A stretch of 27,630 nt of DNA from CAZYSK01 sp964649415 (GCA_964649415.1 CAZYSK010000080.1:1-27630); one strand, 5' to 3'. Shown: positions 13,784 to 22,277, numbered from the stretch's first letter. The notes: generated by a model not told the origin, from the letters alone. A program made the numbers and translations.

Positions 13784-16700
13784 CTACGCCTGGGTCAAGG
13801 CCTGAGTCTCAGCCAGATCCAGGCGCGCTCCCAATTCCTCGAAGATGCCCTTGGCCTGCCTGAGATAGCGTTGCATCGGCGCGTGCTCGCCGCGCATCAG
13901 GTACAGGCGGGCCAACTGGAAGAGCGTCTTCCCGATCTCGTACTGGCTGTTCAATCCCTCCAGGATGCGCAGGCTCTCCCGCAGTTCCTGCTCTGCCTGG
14001 GCCAGGTGGGGGCCTTGGCGGGCCATGTGGACCTGCCCCAGCACCCGGCGCGTGGCGCCCTCTTCCAGTTGCATCTCCTGCTCCAGGGCCACTGCCAGGG
14101 AGCGCTGCGCGCAATCGAGGGCCGCGTCCAGTGCCCCTCGGCCCAGGTGGCCCAACGCCTGGTGCCGGTATACCTCGGCCAGGAAGTCGCTCGATCCGAT
14201 CTCCTGGAACATCTCCAGGCTTCGCTGCAGCAGCGTCGTGGCCTCGTCCAGGTCACCCTTTCGCAAGGCTACCGCACCCATGTTGTTGTGCAGCAGGGCG
14301 ATGGCGTAGTTGGAGCCCAATTCCTGCCACATCTCTAGACTCTGCTGATAGTAACCGGCAGCCCGGTCCAGGTCTCCCTGGTTGAGGTACACGCCTCCCA
14401 GGTTAAGGGTGATCAGTGCCTGGGAGTATACGTCGCCAATCTTGCGCGTCATCTCTAGCGCATGGAGGTAGTGTTGGGTGACTCGGGGCCAGTCTCCCTG
14501 CTCGAAATAGGCGTTGGCCAGGTTGATGTGTGCCTGTGATTGGCCAACGATGTCGTCAATCTCTTCGTAGACCTCCAGGCTGCGGCAGCAGAACTCCACC
14601 GCGCGCGCCAAATCGCCCTGGCGGGTGTAGATGCCGCCCAGGTTGTAATACGCGCGTGCCATCGCCTGTTTGCCGTCTCTCGTCTGGATCTGGGAAGCGA
14701 CGCCCAGGCTCTTCTGGCACCAGTCAATGGCTTCCTCGTTCTTGCCCTGGCGGCGGTACACTGCGGCCCCGCCGATGTAGATGCGCGCGACCTCGATAGC
14801 CTTCATCCCTTCTAGCGCGATCAGTCCCCCGCTCAACCAGTCGAGGGCGGTTTCGTAGTTGCTTTTCTTCCTGTAGATCGAAGCGACCTTGCGACACAGG
14901 TCGGCCAGGCGACGGGCTGTGTCTCTCGGAAAGAAGCCGACTGCCATCACCAGGTCTTGTGCCTGGTAGATGTGATTCAGCGCCCCGTCGTATTCCCCTG
15001 TCGTGTCCAGTACATCACCCAACCCCTCGTGGGCCAGCAGTTGGCGATCCTCGCTTCCCGCCACGTGCTCCGCAGCCTGGAGCGCCTGGTGGAAGTGATG
15101 GATGGCGGCCTCGTTGGCGTAGATGGACTGTGCCTTGCGAGCGGCCTGGAGGTGGTAGTTGAGAGCCTTTTCCCAGCCCTCGGCTATGCTGAAGTGGTAT
15201 GCCAGCACTTCCCAGTATTCAGCCAGCCGGTCGCCGCGTTGGCCCTCGATGGACTCGCCAATGCGGCGGTGCAATTGGCGGCGGTCAGCGTAGAGCAGGC
15301 TTTCGTAGGCCACCTCGCGCGTCAAGACGTGGCGGAAGAGGTACAGAAGTTCAGGCAGGGGACCGTCCAGTATCTCGCGCTCCGACAGCTCGTCCAGCCG
15401 CTCCTGCAGTTCCCCCGATATGTGGCGATAGGGGTAGATCGAGTTGAGCAGCCACTGCTCAAACCGCTGCCCGATGACGGAGGCGACCCGCAGTACGTTG
15501 CGGCTGCTCTCATCGAGCCGGTCTATGCGGCTCATGATGACGCGGTTGACTGAGTCGGGTACTTCGATCTGGCCCAGGTCAGTCCGGGCGCGGTAGGTGC
15601 CCGTCTCTTCATCCAGTGTCAGGTAGTTCTCGATCAAGCTGTGGGCGACCTCTTCGATGAAGAGCGGGTTGCCCCGCGCTCTGTTCAGAATCACCTGTTT
15701 CAGGTTCGGCGGCATCTGAGGTGTGGTTGGCAAGAGCACGTCGAGCAGCCGCAGGCTATCCACGTCAGAGAGTTCTCTGAGTGTAATACCGGTGTGCCCC
15801 GGTAGATCAGCCACTGCGAGCGTGGCGTCCAGGCCTTCCTCTGGTCGATGCGCCAGTACCAGCAGGAGTGGCCGGTCCGTGATCTGACGGGCCACGTGGT
15901 TGACCAGTTCGACGGACGTGTCGTCGGACCATTGCAGGTCGTCCAGGGCCAGCAGCAAGGGCTGCTCGCTGGCAACGCGATCCACCAGCCCAATCACCGT
16001 GCGAAAGATCATCCGCTGGCGGGTCTGAGCATCGAGGGCACTCACCAGGTCGCTCTCAGGAGCCTCCAGGCCCAGCAGTTGTCCCATCAGCGGCGTCCAG
16101 TCGCGCCAGGTGGGGTCTGCTTCCTGCAACAGCGTCTCGACCTTCTCTAGCTTCGCTTGATTGGAATCAGCAGGCTCGAACCCAAACATCGTGCGCAGTA
16201 CGTCCAACCAGGGCAGGTAGGGCGTGTGGCGACCAAACGATGGACAGGCGGCACTGATGCTCACCGCCCCGTGCTCGTCTGACAAGTGAGTAAGCAGCAG
16301 CTCTAGCAGGCGCGATTTCCCCATTCCCACGTCGCCCACGATGCTGAGCACGTGCGTCTCGCCGGCCAGGCTAGCATCAGTCAACGCGTGAATGGTTTGC
16401 CATTCCTCGTCGCGCCCGATCAGTGGCCGGAGATCGCGCCCACGAACGCCGCGATCGCGGGCCTCCTGCAGCCCCAAAACCTCGTAGTTGTGGACGGGCA
16501 GCGATTTGCCCTTCACGCGCACCGGCGCTTGCTCGTGAAGCAGAAAAGCACTCCCAGACTGGCGGGCCGTGCTTGGGCTGATGACTACCTGCCCCTCGTT
16601 GGCCACCGCCATGAGACGGGCCGCGAGGTTCACCTCGTCGCCCATGACCGAGTATTCCTGCCGAGTGAGCGAGCCTACGTTACCGGCGAAGACAAGACCG

Positions 16701-17989
16701 GTGTTGATGCCGATGCGCTGCTTGAGGCAGAAGCGTCCGCATGATGTGTTCAGTTCGGCGAATGCGGCCATGGCGTCCTGCATCTCCAATGCTGCCCGCA
16801 CGGCCCGTTCCGGGTCATCTATGTGGGCGCGGGGTGCGCCGAAGAGAGTCATAATGCGATGGCCTACGGCGTAGGTGTCCACCTTGTTGACCACACCGCC
16901 GTATTTGGCGATGATACGCCTCATCGTCGTGAAATGGGTGTTGAGGATCGCCGTGATCTCTGCGCTCCGTGCTTCGCCCAGTTCCGCGATAATCTCGTCG
17001 ATGCCGTAGAAGTTGGCGAAGAACACGGTGACCGGGCGGTATTCGCCGCCGATGGCGATCCGCTCGGGGTCAAGTTTGATCTTGTCCATCAGGCCGGGCG
17101 GCAAGAAGAGCGACAGAGCACAGATTCGTTGAGCTGTGGCCGCGATCCACGGTAGTATGTCGTCTCCCATTGGAGAGGCGAGGAAAGCGACCAGGGGGTC
17201 CTTTGAGACACCGCTCAGGTCCGGGCTGCCGCGAAACGCGAGTAGTTGGTAGAAGCCTCCCTCCGCCTCCTGGACATTGACTTGATCGGCGGCAGCGCGG
17301 TACGTGTCCACGTCAATGAAGATCTCGCCTGCCAAGGCCCGGTCCTCAGCTTGGGCCATCCGGGCCATCCCCTGTCCCATCACGGCGAACTCCATGCCCG
17401 CTTCCGAGCCCAGCTTGGCCATGAAGAGTGGGCCGGTGCCCAGACCTATGCTCATTCGCAGGCGGAAGACTCCTTGAGAGGTGGATGTCTTGGAGAAGCG
17501 AGACATAGTGTCCTGCATCTGTAGTGCGGCCAGACAGGCACGGTGTGCGTGGCCTTGGTCACCGAAGAAGACGATCAGCGCATCGCCGCCAAACTTGAGC
17601 AGGTCACCGCGGTGGTGGCCGGTGACCTCCAACAGTGCCGCGAAGAAGCGATTCACGATGGCCGTGATCTCCTCGGCCCCCTGCTTGCCCAACTGGGAGA
17701 GTTGCTCGGACATAGCGGTGAAGCCCGAGATGTCGGCGAACATCACCGTGCCGTGGGTGAACGTCCCTTCGACTTTGCCCCGGTCCGGGTTTGCCAGCAA
17801 GGGGACGACGACCTGGCGCGGAAGGTACGTGGAGACAGCCCGCAGCAAGGCGGTGAGATATTGCGCGCAGGGGTGGGGAGCCGTGATCTCGCTGCCCAGC
17901 AGGCACTGCCGCTGGAGAGAGGCTGGCAGGCAGTCGCGTAGATCCGCCACGAGCTGTGCCTTGGCTGGGGAGTCGTCCCATTCAGACAT
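13784..17989 (-). CDS. soluble-adenylyl-cyclase-like protein: two class III cyclase domains, AAA ATPase, TPR array
   Basis: A 1401-aa cytoplasmic signalling protein. ATG 17989 follows GAGG by 5 nt; a GTG at 17995 is also possible. Cyclase domain C1 (about 79-240) keeps both metal Asp: D86 in VMFADISGFT and D136 in LKFGGDAL. It lacks the Asn/Arg of the transition-state motif (VMGQGMARMAQ). C2 (about 315-505) is the reverse: FFANFYG and VGHRIMTLF have lost the metal Asp, but K369 and YSVMGDEVNLAARL (N454, R458) are intact. Together they would form one composite active site, as in mammalian sAC. Then an ATPase with P-loop GDVGMGKS (552-559) and LLLALDDLQW as Walker B, a helical middle, and TPR repeats from about 960 to the end (YYNLGGIYTRQGDLARAVEF and similar). 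It likely makes cAMP in response to a bound partner or ligand; the signal is unknown. Confidence 0.95.
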   Translation of the reverse strand: MSEWDDSPAKAQLVADLRDCLPASLQRQCLLGSEITAPHPCAQYLTALLRAVSTYLPRQVVVPLLANPDRGKVEGTFTHGTVMFADISGFTAMSEQLSQLGKQGAEEITAIVNRFFAALLEVTGHHRGDLLKFGGDALIVFFGDQGHAHRACLAALQMQDTMSRFSKTSTSQGVFRLRMSIGLGTGPLFMAKLGSEAGMEFAVMGQGMARMAQAEDRALAGEIFIDVDTYRAAADQVNVQEAEGGFYQLLAFRGSPDLSGVSKDPLVAFLASPMGDDILPWIAATAQRICALSLFLPPGLMDKIKLDPERIAIGGEYRPVTVFFANFYGIDEIIAELGEARSAEITAILNTHFTTMRRIIAKYGGVVNKVDTYAVGHRIMTLFGAPRAHIDDPERAVRAALEMQDAMAAFAELNTSCGRFCLKQRIGINTGLVFAGNVGSLTRQEYSVMGDEVNLAARLMAVANEGQVVISPSTARQSGSAFLLHEQAPVRVKGKSLPVHNYEVLGLQEARDRGVRGRDLRPLIGRDEEWQTIHALTDASLAGETHVLSIVGDVGMGKSRLLELLLTHLSDEHGAVSISAACPSFGRHTPYLPWLDVLRTMFGFEPADSNQAKLEKVETLLQEADPTWRDWTPLMGQLLGLEAPESDLVSALDAQTRQRMIFRTVIGLVDRVASEQPLLLALDDLQWSDDTSVELVNHVARQITDRPLLLVLAHRPEEGLDATLAVADLPGHTGITLRELSDVDSLRLLDVLLPTTPQMPPNLKQVILNRARGNPLFIEEVAHSLIENYLTLDEETGTYRARTDLGQIEVPDSVNRVIMSRIDRLDESSRNVLRVASVIGQRFEQWLLNSIYPYRHISGELQERLDELSEREILDGPLPELLYLFRHVLTREVAYESLLYADRRQLHRRIGESIEGQRGDRLAEYWEVLAYHFSIAEGWEKALNYHLQAARKAQSIYANEAAIHHFHQALQAAEHVAGSEDRQLLAHEGLGDVLDTTGEYDGALNHIYQAQDLVMAVGFFPRDTARRLADLCRKVASIYRKKSNYETALDWLSGGLIALEGMKAIEVARIYIGGAAVYRRQGKNEEAIDWCQKSLGVASQIQTRDGKQAMARAYYNLGGIYTRQGDLARAVEFCCRSLEVYEEIDDIVGQSQAHINLANAYFEQGDWPRVTQHYLHALEMTRKIGDVYSQALITLNLGGVYLNQGDLDRAAGYYQQSLEMWQELGSNYAIALLHNNMGAVALRKGDLDEATTLLQRSLEMFQEIGSSDFLAEVYRHQALGHLGRGALDAALDCAQRSLAVALEQEMQLEEGATRRVLGQVHMARQGPHLAQAEQELRESLRILEGLNSQYEIGKTLFQLARLYLMRGEHAPMQRYLRQAKGIFEELGARLDLAETQALTQA

Positions 17990-18059
17990 GGCCACCTCTG
18001 TGAGTCTGGCTGGTCGAACTGGTTCGGCGTGGACTAGAGAGGGTTGCTGCTCGAATTCG

Positions 18060-18087
18060 ATTATAGTGTATATGGGCTCTTTTGCAA
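18060..18087 (-). promoter_or_regulatory. strong sigma-70-type promoter for the leftward cyclase gene
   Basis: On the minus strand TTGCAA (18087-18082) is followed, after 16 bp, by a perfect TATAAT (18065-18060). The predicted start lies near 18053, leaving a ~64-nt leader to ATG 17989. It is in the divergent region shared with the REC-GAF-cyclase gene. Confidence 0.75.
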
Positions 18088-18240
18088 ACGAGCGGCGACA
18101 ATTCGTCCGCTGGCACGTCCAACAATACCATGGTACCGGAGAAGCGTGATAGTCAGGTATAAGAGATACAAGAATCTATCAAGACGCGAGCGCCGTTGCC
18201 GGTGTTTGGTCTCCGTGTTCTGGGCCGTTTCCCGCTGTTA

Positions 18241-18249
18241 TGGTATACT
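18241..18249 (+). promoter_or_regulatory. extended -10 promoter for the rightward REC-GAF-cyclase gene
   Basis: TGG followed by TATACT (18244-18249) forms an extended -10 element; no good -35 is seen. Transcription would start near 18256, about 89 nt before the preferred TTG start. The 355-bp divergent gap (17990-18344) also holds a 10-bp palindrome TACCATGGTA (18126-18135) and no gene. Confidence 0.5.
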
Positions 18250-18344
18250 AAACGACACTTCATTTCCCAGGGCAAGGCCCACTCTTGCTCGATGAGAGGG
18301 TTGCCCCCTTATACCCTATGCTCCGTGTTCGAGGGGAGGACGCG

Positions 18345-19892
18345 TTGTCTGGTCTACGGGTGCTTGTGGTTGACGACAGCCGCGAGATACGCGAGTTCGT
18401 CATCAGTTTCGTCCTGGAGCCCAACGGCTTCGATGCTGTGGAAGCCGCTGACGGTGCTGAAGGTGTGCGCAAGGTCCTCAAGGGGGGAATTGACCTGGTG
18501 CTGCTTGACCTGGAGATGCCCAGAATGACCGGCTTCGAGGTACTTGATGCCCTGCGCGCTCGACGCTCCGAAGTCCCGGTGATCCTCATGACGTCCCACG
18601 GGTCCGAGGCTATCGTCGTTGAAGTGTTCCGCAAGGGCGTGCGCGACTACGTGATCAAACCCTTTACCGCCGATGAGATGCTCGTGACCATCCAGAGGGC
18701 CTTGAGAGAAGTGCAACTCCAGCGAGAGAAAGAAGCCCTCACGCTTCGGTTGATGCAGTCCAAGCAATCGCTGGAGCAGCGATTGCGCGAACTCAATACC
18801 CTCTTTCACATCGGCAAGTCTGTCACCGCCTTCATGGACCGCGACAAACTGCTGGGCCGGATAGTAGATGCTGCGCTCTACATTGTTGGCTCGGAGGAGA
18901 GCGCGCTCTTCCTGCACGACGCGCAGGCGGCCAAGCTCCAGGCAAGTGTGCGCCGGCAGCGTGTCAGAGGCAAGACCAGGCAGGTATCGAGGCGCACGGA
19001 GGAGCAACTGGCGGCCGATACGATGCGCCAAGGGGATGCGCTGGTCACCAGCGCGATGCTCTCTGTACCCCTGAAAGTCGGAGAGCGAGCTATCGGTGTG
19101 CTGTGCGTCAGCAACAAGGTCAGCGCTCGTTCGTTCAGTGACCACGACTGCCATCTGCTTATGGCACTGGCCGATTATGCGTCTATCGCGATTGAGAACT
19201 CCCGCCTGGTGCGTCAGATTGAGCAGACCAAAGAACAGGAGAAGAATCAGATCAGGGGACTGTTCGAGCGCTACGTCGCCCCCAGTGTGGTGAACAAGCT
19301 CATGGCCCAACCGGACGCTGTCAAGCTGGGGGGCGTGCGTCAACGGGCGACGATCCTCTTCGCCGACATCCGAGGGTTTAGCGATTTCAGCACGCGTGCT
19401 GCGCCCGAGGTATTGGTAGACGTCCTCAACCGTCACATAGCCGTGGCTGCCGACGTCATCTTGGATGAGGGGGGAACACTGGACAAGTTCCTGGGTGACG
19501 CGGTGATGGCTTACTTCAACGCGCCGCTCCCGCAGCCGGATCACGCCCTGCGTGCAGTACGCGCCGCCTGGCGCATATCCCGGGCAGTGGATCAATCTCA
19601 CTCACGGCTTCCCCAGGCCTCCCGACTTCGATTTGGGGTTGGCGTCAGCACCGGTGAAGTGCTGGTCGGCAACGTCGGAGCGGCCCAATTGATGAACTTC
19701 ACGGTCATTGGTGATGCAGTCAATATGAGCCGGCGGCTGCAGGAGCATGCCCACGGGGGACAGGTCTTGATCTGTCAGCAGGTCTACGGACTGGTGCGTG
19801 GCTACGTTGAGGCGCGCCCCGTGGGTATGGTGGCACTCAAAGGGCACTCACAATCTGAACCCGCTTTCGAGCTGGTGGCAGTACGTGTGTGA
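18345..19892 (+). CDS. response regulator with GAF domain and class III adenylyl cyclase output
   Basis: A 515-aa cytoplasmic regulator. The TTG at 18345 is preferred because GAGGGGAGGA (18331-18340) is an excellent ribosome binding site and LRVLVVDD follows. Starts at ATG 18318 or TTG 18285 would add 9 or 20 residues. A receiver domain (about 4-120) has phospho-acceptor D55 in LVLLDLEMP and DYVIKPF. A GAF domain (about 145-290) contains VPLKVGERAIGVLCV and ALADYASIAIENSRL. A coiled linker follows, then one cyclase domain (about 330-500). This has both metal Asp (D341 in LFADIRGF, D385 in KFLGDAVMAYF), the adenine-pocket K381, TVIGD with Thr, and VNMSRRL for Asn/Arg. All residues are present in one chain, so it should work as a homodimer making cAMP. 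Phosphorylation and a GAF ligand would control it. It is divergent from the two-domain cyclase gene. Confidence 0.94.
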   Translation: MSGLRVLVVDDSREIREFVISFVLEPNGFDAVEAADGAEGVRKVLKGGIDLVLLDLEMPRMTGFEVLDALRARRSEVPVILMTSHGSEAIVVEVFRKGVRDYVIKPFTADEMLVTIQRALREVQLQREKEALTLRLMQSKQSLEQRLRELNTLFHIGKSVTAFMDRDKLLGRIVDAALYIVGSEESALFLHDAQAAKLQASVRRQRVRGKTRQVSRRTEEQLAADTMRQGDALVTSAMLSVPLKVGERAIGVLCVSNKVSARSFSDHDCHLLMALADYASIAIENSRLVRQIEQTKEQEKNQIRGLFERYVAPSVVNKLMAQPDAVKLGGVRQRATILFADIRGFSDFSTRAAPEVLVDVLNRHIAVAADVILDEGGTLDKFLGDAVMAYFNAPLPQPDHALRAVRAAWRISRAVDQSHSRLPQASRLRFGVGVSTGEVLVGNVGAAQLMNFTVIGDAVNMSRRLQEHAHGGQVLICQQVYGLVRGYVEARPVGMVALKGHSQSEPAFELVAVRV

Positions 19893-19960
19893 CCTTGCCG
19901 ATTCTTGATCGCGCCCCGTTCCGGCCGCCGCTGTAGGTTGATCTCGAGTTCGCTCTTGGG

Positions 19961-20971
19961 TCAATTGTGGATGCTGACCAGGGTCCCCACCTGTGCCCAG
20001 TTGTACAGCCACTCTGCCTCCGGCGTGGGAAGGTTGATACAGCCGTGGCTCATCGGGTGGCCGAAGTTGCTGTGCCAATAGGTGCCGTGCAATCCGTAGC
20101 CGCCGTGGAAGTACATCACATAGGGCACGTTGCGCAGATAGTATCCCGGGCCACTCATGTCATCGTAGCGAAGTTTGATCTGGACGTGGTAGCGCCCGAC
20201 AGGCGTGGGCGTTCGTGGCAGCCCTGTGGAGACGAGCGTAGTGCGTACCAGATCCTGTCCCTCGTAAGCGTTAAGCCTTTGGTGTGTCAGGTCCACATCT
20301 ATCCAGCGCACGTTGCTCTCGATGGAAGGGGGCGCGAGCGTCGCGGTAGGTGGGAACGGTGGTGCAGTGGGGAGGGTGGACGGTGGGCGCTCCGGACTGG
20401 AGCGATCTGCTTCATCGGGGAGTGTGGCAGTCGGGCCAGGCAGGGGCGATCCTTGTGGTCGCCCGGTGGGGGTAGGGGAAAGGGTCCGCGTGGGTGTAGG
20501 GGGGGGCGTGGGGGATACGACATGCGTGGGGCCGGCGATGACCGTGGGGGCCGAGGACGGCGATGGGTTCAGTGCGGCCAATACGAGCAGCCTGTGGGGC
20601 AGAGACCAAATCAATCCGGCGCCAATGAGGATGATCAACAGGCCCAGGGCGGTGGCCGCGATATAGCGTCGCCACCGGGGCTGCGACCTCTGTGCGGAAG
20701 ATGGGGATGGATAGGAGGTGGCACGCCGGCGTGCCCAGCGCAGCGCGGCGTGAGCGCGGGGATCATCGGGGGCATGGGTCAGCGCGCGTGCAACGTACGC
20801 CAGACTGGCACGGGGGTCTTCGCTGAGCCAAGCCAGCCAGAGCAGGGCGCTTAGGTTGGTGGAATCGAGCATCAGCGCCGCACGGAACCTGCGTCGTGCC
20901 TTGGTCTTCTGTCCAAGGCGTGCGGCGGACTTGCCTTCTTCTACCAGTGCAGCAATACGCTCATCTTCCAT
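19961..20971 (-). CDS. TPR / single-membrane-span / L,D-transpeptidase (YkuD) protein
   Basis: A 336-aa inner-membrane protein. Residues 1-80 look like helical TPR-type repeats (AARLGQKTKARRRFRAAL, LALLWLAW-like segments) on the cytoplasmic side. A membrane span lies at about 103-124 (YIAATALGLLIILIGAGLIW), then an ~85-residue Pro/Thr/Ser-rich linker. A YkuD catalytic domain (about 220-336) ends in HGTYWHSNFGHPMSHGCINLP, with His309 and nucleophile Cys311. The catalytic domain would be outside, making 3-3 crosslinks in peptidoglycan or attaching proteins to it. No good Shine-Dalgarno is seen before the ATG. The gene begins 81 bases after the amidase gene on the same strand, so they probably form a cell-wall unit. 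A TPR part joined across the membrane to YkuD is unusual compared with the common LysM- or PG-binding-linked forms. Confidence 0.92.
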   Translation of the reverse strand: MEDERIAALVEEGKSAARLGQKTKARRRFRAALMLDSTNLSALLWLAWLSEDPRASLAYVARALTHAPDDPRAHAALRWARRRATSYPSPSSAQRSQPRWRRYIAATALGLLIILIGAGLIWSLPHRLLVLAALNPSPSSAPTVIAGPTHVVSPTPPPTPTRTLSPTPTGRPQGSPLPGPTATLPDEADRSSPERPPSTLPTAPPFPPTATLAPPSIESNVRWIDVDLTHQRLNAYEGQDLVRTTLVSTGLPRTPTPVGRYHVQIKLRYDDMSGPGYYLRNVPYVMYFHGGYGLHGTYWHSNFGHPMSHGCINLPTPEAEWLYNWAQVGTLVSIHN

Positions 20972-21052
20972 CTGGCAGCGCTGTCCATCAGAATTCTCGC
21001 TCGGGCCAGCCGTGCGGCTCGTACGGGCAACGTCGCCGTCTTGTCGAACTGG

Positions 21053-21904
21053 CTATGGCTGCTCGTTTTCAATGAAGCACACAATGCCGTCCACGATGCC
21101 CTGGGCCACCAGATCAGTGCGTTCGGTCAACAGGCGGCGGTCGTTCATCATGAAGCCGGTCTCAATGATGGCGCCCGGAGTCTGGTCGTCTATCTCGTAG
21201 AACGTATGATAGCGCGTCATGTCGAACGTGATGCTGTTAGCGTGGAAATACATCCCTGTGCGGGCTGCGTAGCACTGGGCCAGACAAGCGACCAATCGTT
21301 CCTCTGCCTCCGGTACCAGGCTGTCCTCGACGCTGGCGACCTTGAAGCCACTGGCCGGCGGGGTGGCGTTCGGATAGGACTCGCAGGAATCGGCGTGTAC
21401 GGACACTAACGCTTCCGCCTGATAGCTGTCCAGGCGAGGGTCGAATTCTGCCAGCAGTTCGGCCTGATATCCGAGAGCTTGCAGGATGTAGACGACCCGC
21501 TGGGCAACGTCGAGGTTGATCTCGACCTCCGTCAGGCCATCAGAGCACGTGGCCCCGGTGTCGTTCCCCCAGTGACCGGCGACAATGCCGACACGCGGGA
21601 CCCCAGCAGAATGCTCGGCAGGTGGTGGCGGGTCGTCGGAGAGGGTCAGGGGTTGCTCGGTGGCGTCTGGGGGAGCGATGACCGGAGTGCTGAGTGGTTC
21701 AGAGGAGGCCACAATCCCTGGTGGGGAGACACGCGGTGGCTCTGTCGGTCCCGTCCCCCAAAGCCCGTACCCTGTCGCGGTCACGGCGGCCAAGCAGGAG
21801 ACGATGACGACCATGCGCATAGCGGTGGAGGCTGCGCTTGTTGGATCGTCGTATGTAGATGACGCGCGAGTGCCTGTTCGACGTGCCACGTCCCTTCTCC
21901 TCAT
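21053..21904 (-). CDS. N-acetylmuramoyl-L-alanine amidase (Amidase_3 family), membrane-anchored or secreted
   Basis: A zinc amidase that cuts the bond between MurNAc and the stem peptide. The frame has tandem ATGs at 21907 and 21904. I use the second because the promoter just upstream would start transcription there. Numbering from 21907: a hydrophobic segment at about 31-50 (VVIVSCLAAVTATGYGLW) is a signal or anchor, then a Pro-rich linker. The catalytic domain starts at about 104, with zinc ligands H112 in VAGHWGND, E127 in LTEVEINL and H171 in LVSVHADS, and catalytic Glu in GAIIETGFM. At ~284 aa it has no SH3 or LysM wall-binding domain. No Shine-Dalgarno is present. The L,D-transpeptidase gene follows 81 bases later on the same strand, so hydrolysis and crosslinking may be co-expressed. 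Confidence 0.92.
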   Translation of the reverse strand: MRRRDVARRTGTRASSTYDDPTSAASTAMRMVVIVSCLAAVTATGYGLWGTGPTEPPRVSPPGIVASSEPLSTPVIAPPDATEQPLTLSDDPPPPAEHSAGVPRVGIVAGHWGNDTGATCSDGLTEVEINLDVAQRVVYILQALGYQAELLAEFDPRLDSYQAEALVSVHADSCESYPNATPPASGFKVASVEDSLVPEAEERLVACLAQCYAARTGMYFHANSITFDMTRYHTFYEIDDQTPGAIIETGFMMNDRRLLTERTDLVAQGIVDGIVCFIENEQP

Positions 21905-21909
21905 CATTT

Positions 21910-21938
21910 ATCTTACACTGGAATGGGCGGTAAGTCAA
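21910..21938 (-). promoter_or_regulatory. near-consensus promoter abutting the amidase start codon
   Basis: On the minus strand TTGACT (21938-21933), a 17-bp spacer and TAAGAT (21915-21910). Counting from the -10, the predicted start is at about 21902-21905, on the second of the two ATG codons, so the mRNA may be leaderless. Confidence 0.7.
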
Positions 21939-21949
21939 CAGGGTGTAAG

Positions 21950-21961
21950 CTTGCGCGCAAG
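21950..21961. promoter_or_regulatory. 12-bp perfect palindrome upstream of the amidase promoter
   Basis: CTTGCGCGCAAG is perfectly palindromic and is flanked by a GGGTGT direct repeat (21941-21946 and 21961-21966). Its centre lies about 52 bp upstream of the predicted amidase transcription start, a usual place for an activator. The protein that might bind is unknown. Confidence 0.4.
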
Positions 21962-22008
21962 GGTGTGGCAAGGCTGGCACGTGGGGCGGTTCCTTTCGTG
22001 GTCGCCCC

Positions 22009-22017
22009 GGGGGGGGG
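22009..22017. repeat. run of nine G after CCCC
   Basis: A homopolymer of nine G (22009-22017) follows four C. It is non-coding, about 100 bp upstream of the amidase gene. Its length may vary between cells or reads. Confidence 0.7.
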
Positions 22018-22043
22018 AGCGGTACCCCTTAGAAACACGGAGA

Positions 22044-22065
22044 GCCGGGGTCGCCGCACCCCGGC
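22044..22065. other. perfect 8-bp GC hairpin in the 21908-22277 gap
   Basis: GCCGGGGT (22044-22051) and ACCCCGGC (22058-22065) surround a 6-nt loop. No T-run follows on either strand. A purine-rich AAAAAGGAGGAGAAGAAGAG lies just to the right (from 22072), but no start codon stands at ribosome-binding distance, so no gene is called. Confidence 0.4.
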
Positions 22066-22151
22066 CCTCACAAAAAGGAGGAGAAGAAGAGAAACCGCCC
22101 CTGACTCTGCCTGTAGGATACCACATGACGCGGGATGGGACTTGACGTTAG

Positions 22152-22191
22152 GTCTACGCCAACCCTACGGAAACCCTACGCTGTCCCTACG
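22152..22191 (-). promoter_or_regulatory. four direct heptamer repeats with 4-nt spacers (11-bp period)
   Basis: On the minus strand CGTAGGG occurs three times and CGTAGAC once, each separated by 4 nt, so the CGTAG cores repeat exactly every 11 bp (cores on + at 22154, 22165, 22176, 22187). The 7+4 layout is that of binding sites of OmpR/PhoB-family regulators, although the bases are not those of an E. coli PHO box. It lies in the gap between the histidine kinase terminator and the amidase promoter. Confidence 0.5.
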
Positions 22192-22207
22192 CCGTTCTTC
22201 GACGGGC

Positions 22208-22238
22208 AAAAAAAACGGGACGCTCAATGGAGCGTCCC
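22208..22238 (-). terminator. intrinsic terminator after the histidine kinase gene
   Basis: On the minus strand GGGACGCTC-CATT-GAGCGTCCC (22238-22217) is a perfect 9-bp stem with a 4-nt loop, followed by G and eight T (22215-22208). It lies about 40 bp after the kinase stop codon and ends leftward transcription. Confidence 0.93.
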
Positions 22239-22277
22239 TTAGGTGTTCAGGCGCAGGATATGCGGCACGCCGCCGGA

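Noticed and set aside
18354..19601. 415-aa minus-strand open frame opposite the REC-GAF-cyclase gene
   Set aside because: Antisense to a fully conserved three-domain protein, with no domain of its own.
22072..22130. Gene start after the strong purine-rich AAAAAGGAGGAGAAG sequence
   Set aside because: The next ATG is more than 40 bases away and leads into no protein-like frame; purine-rich tracts can mimic ribosome binding sites.
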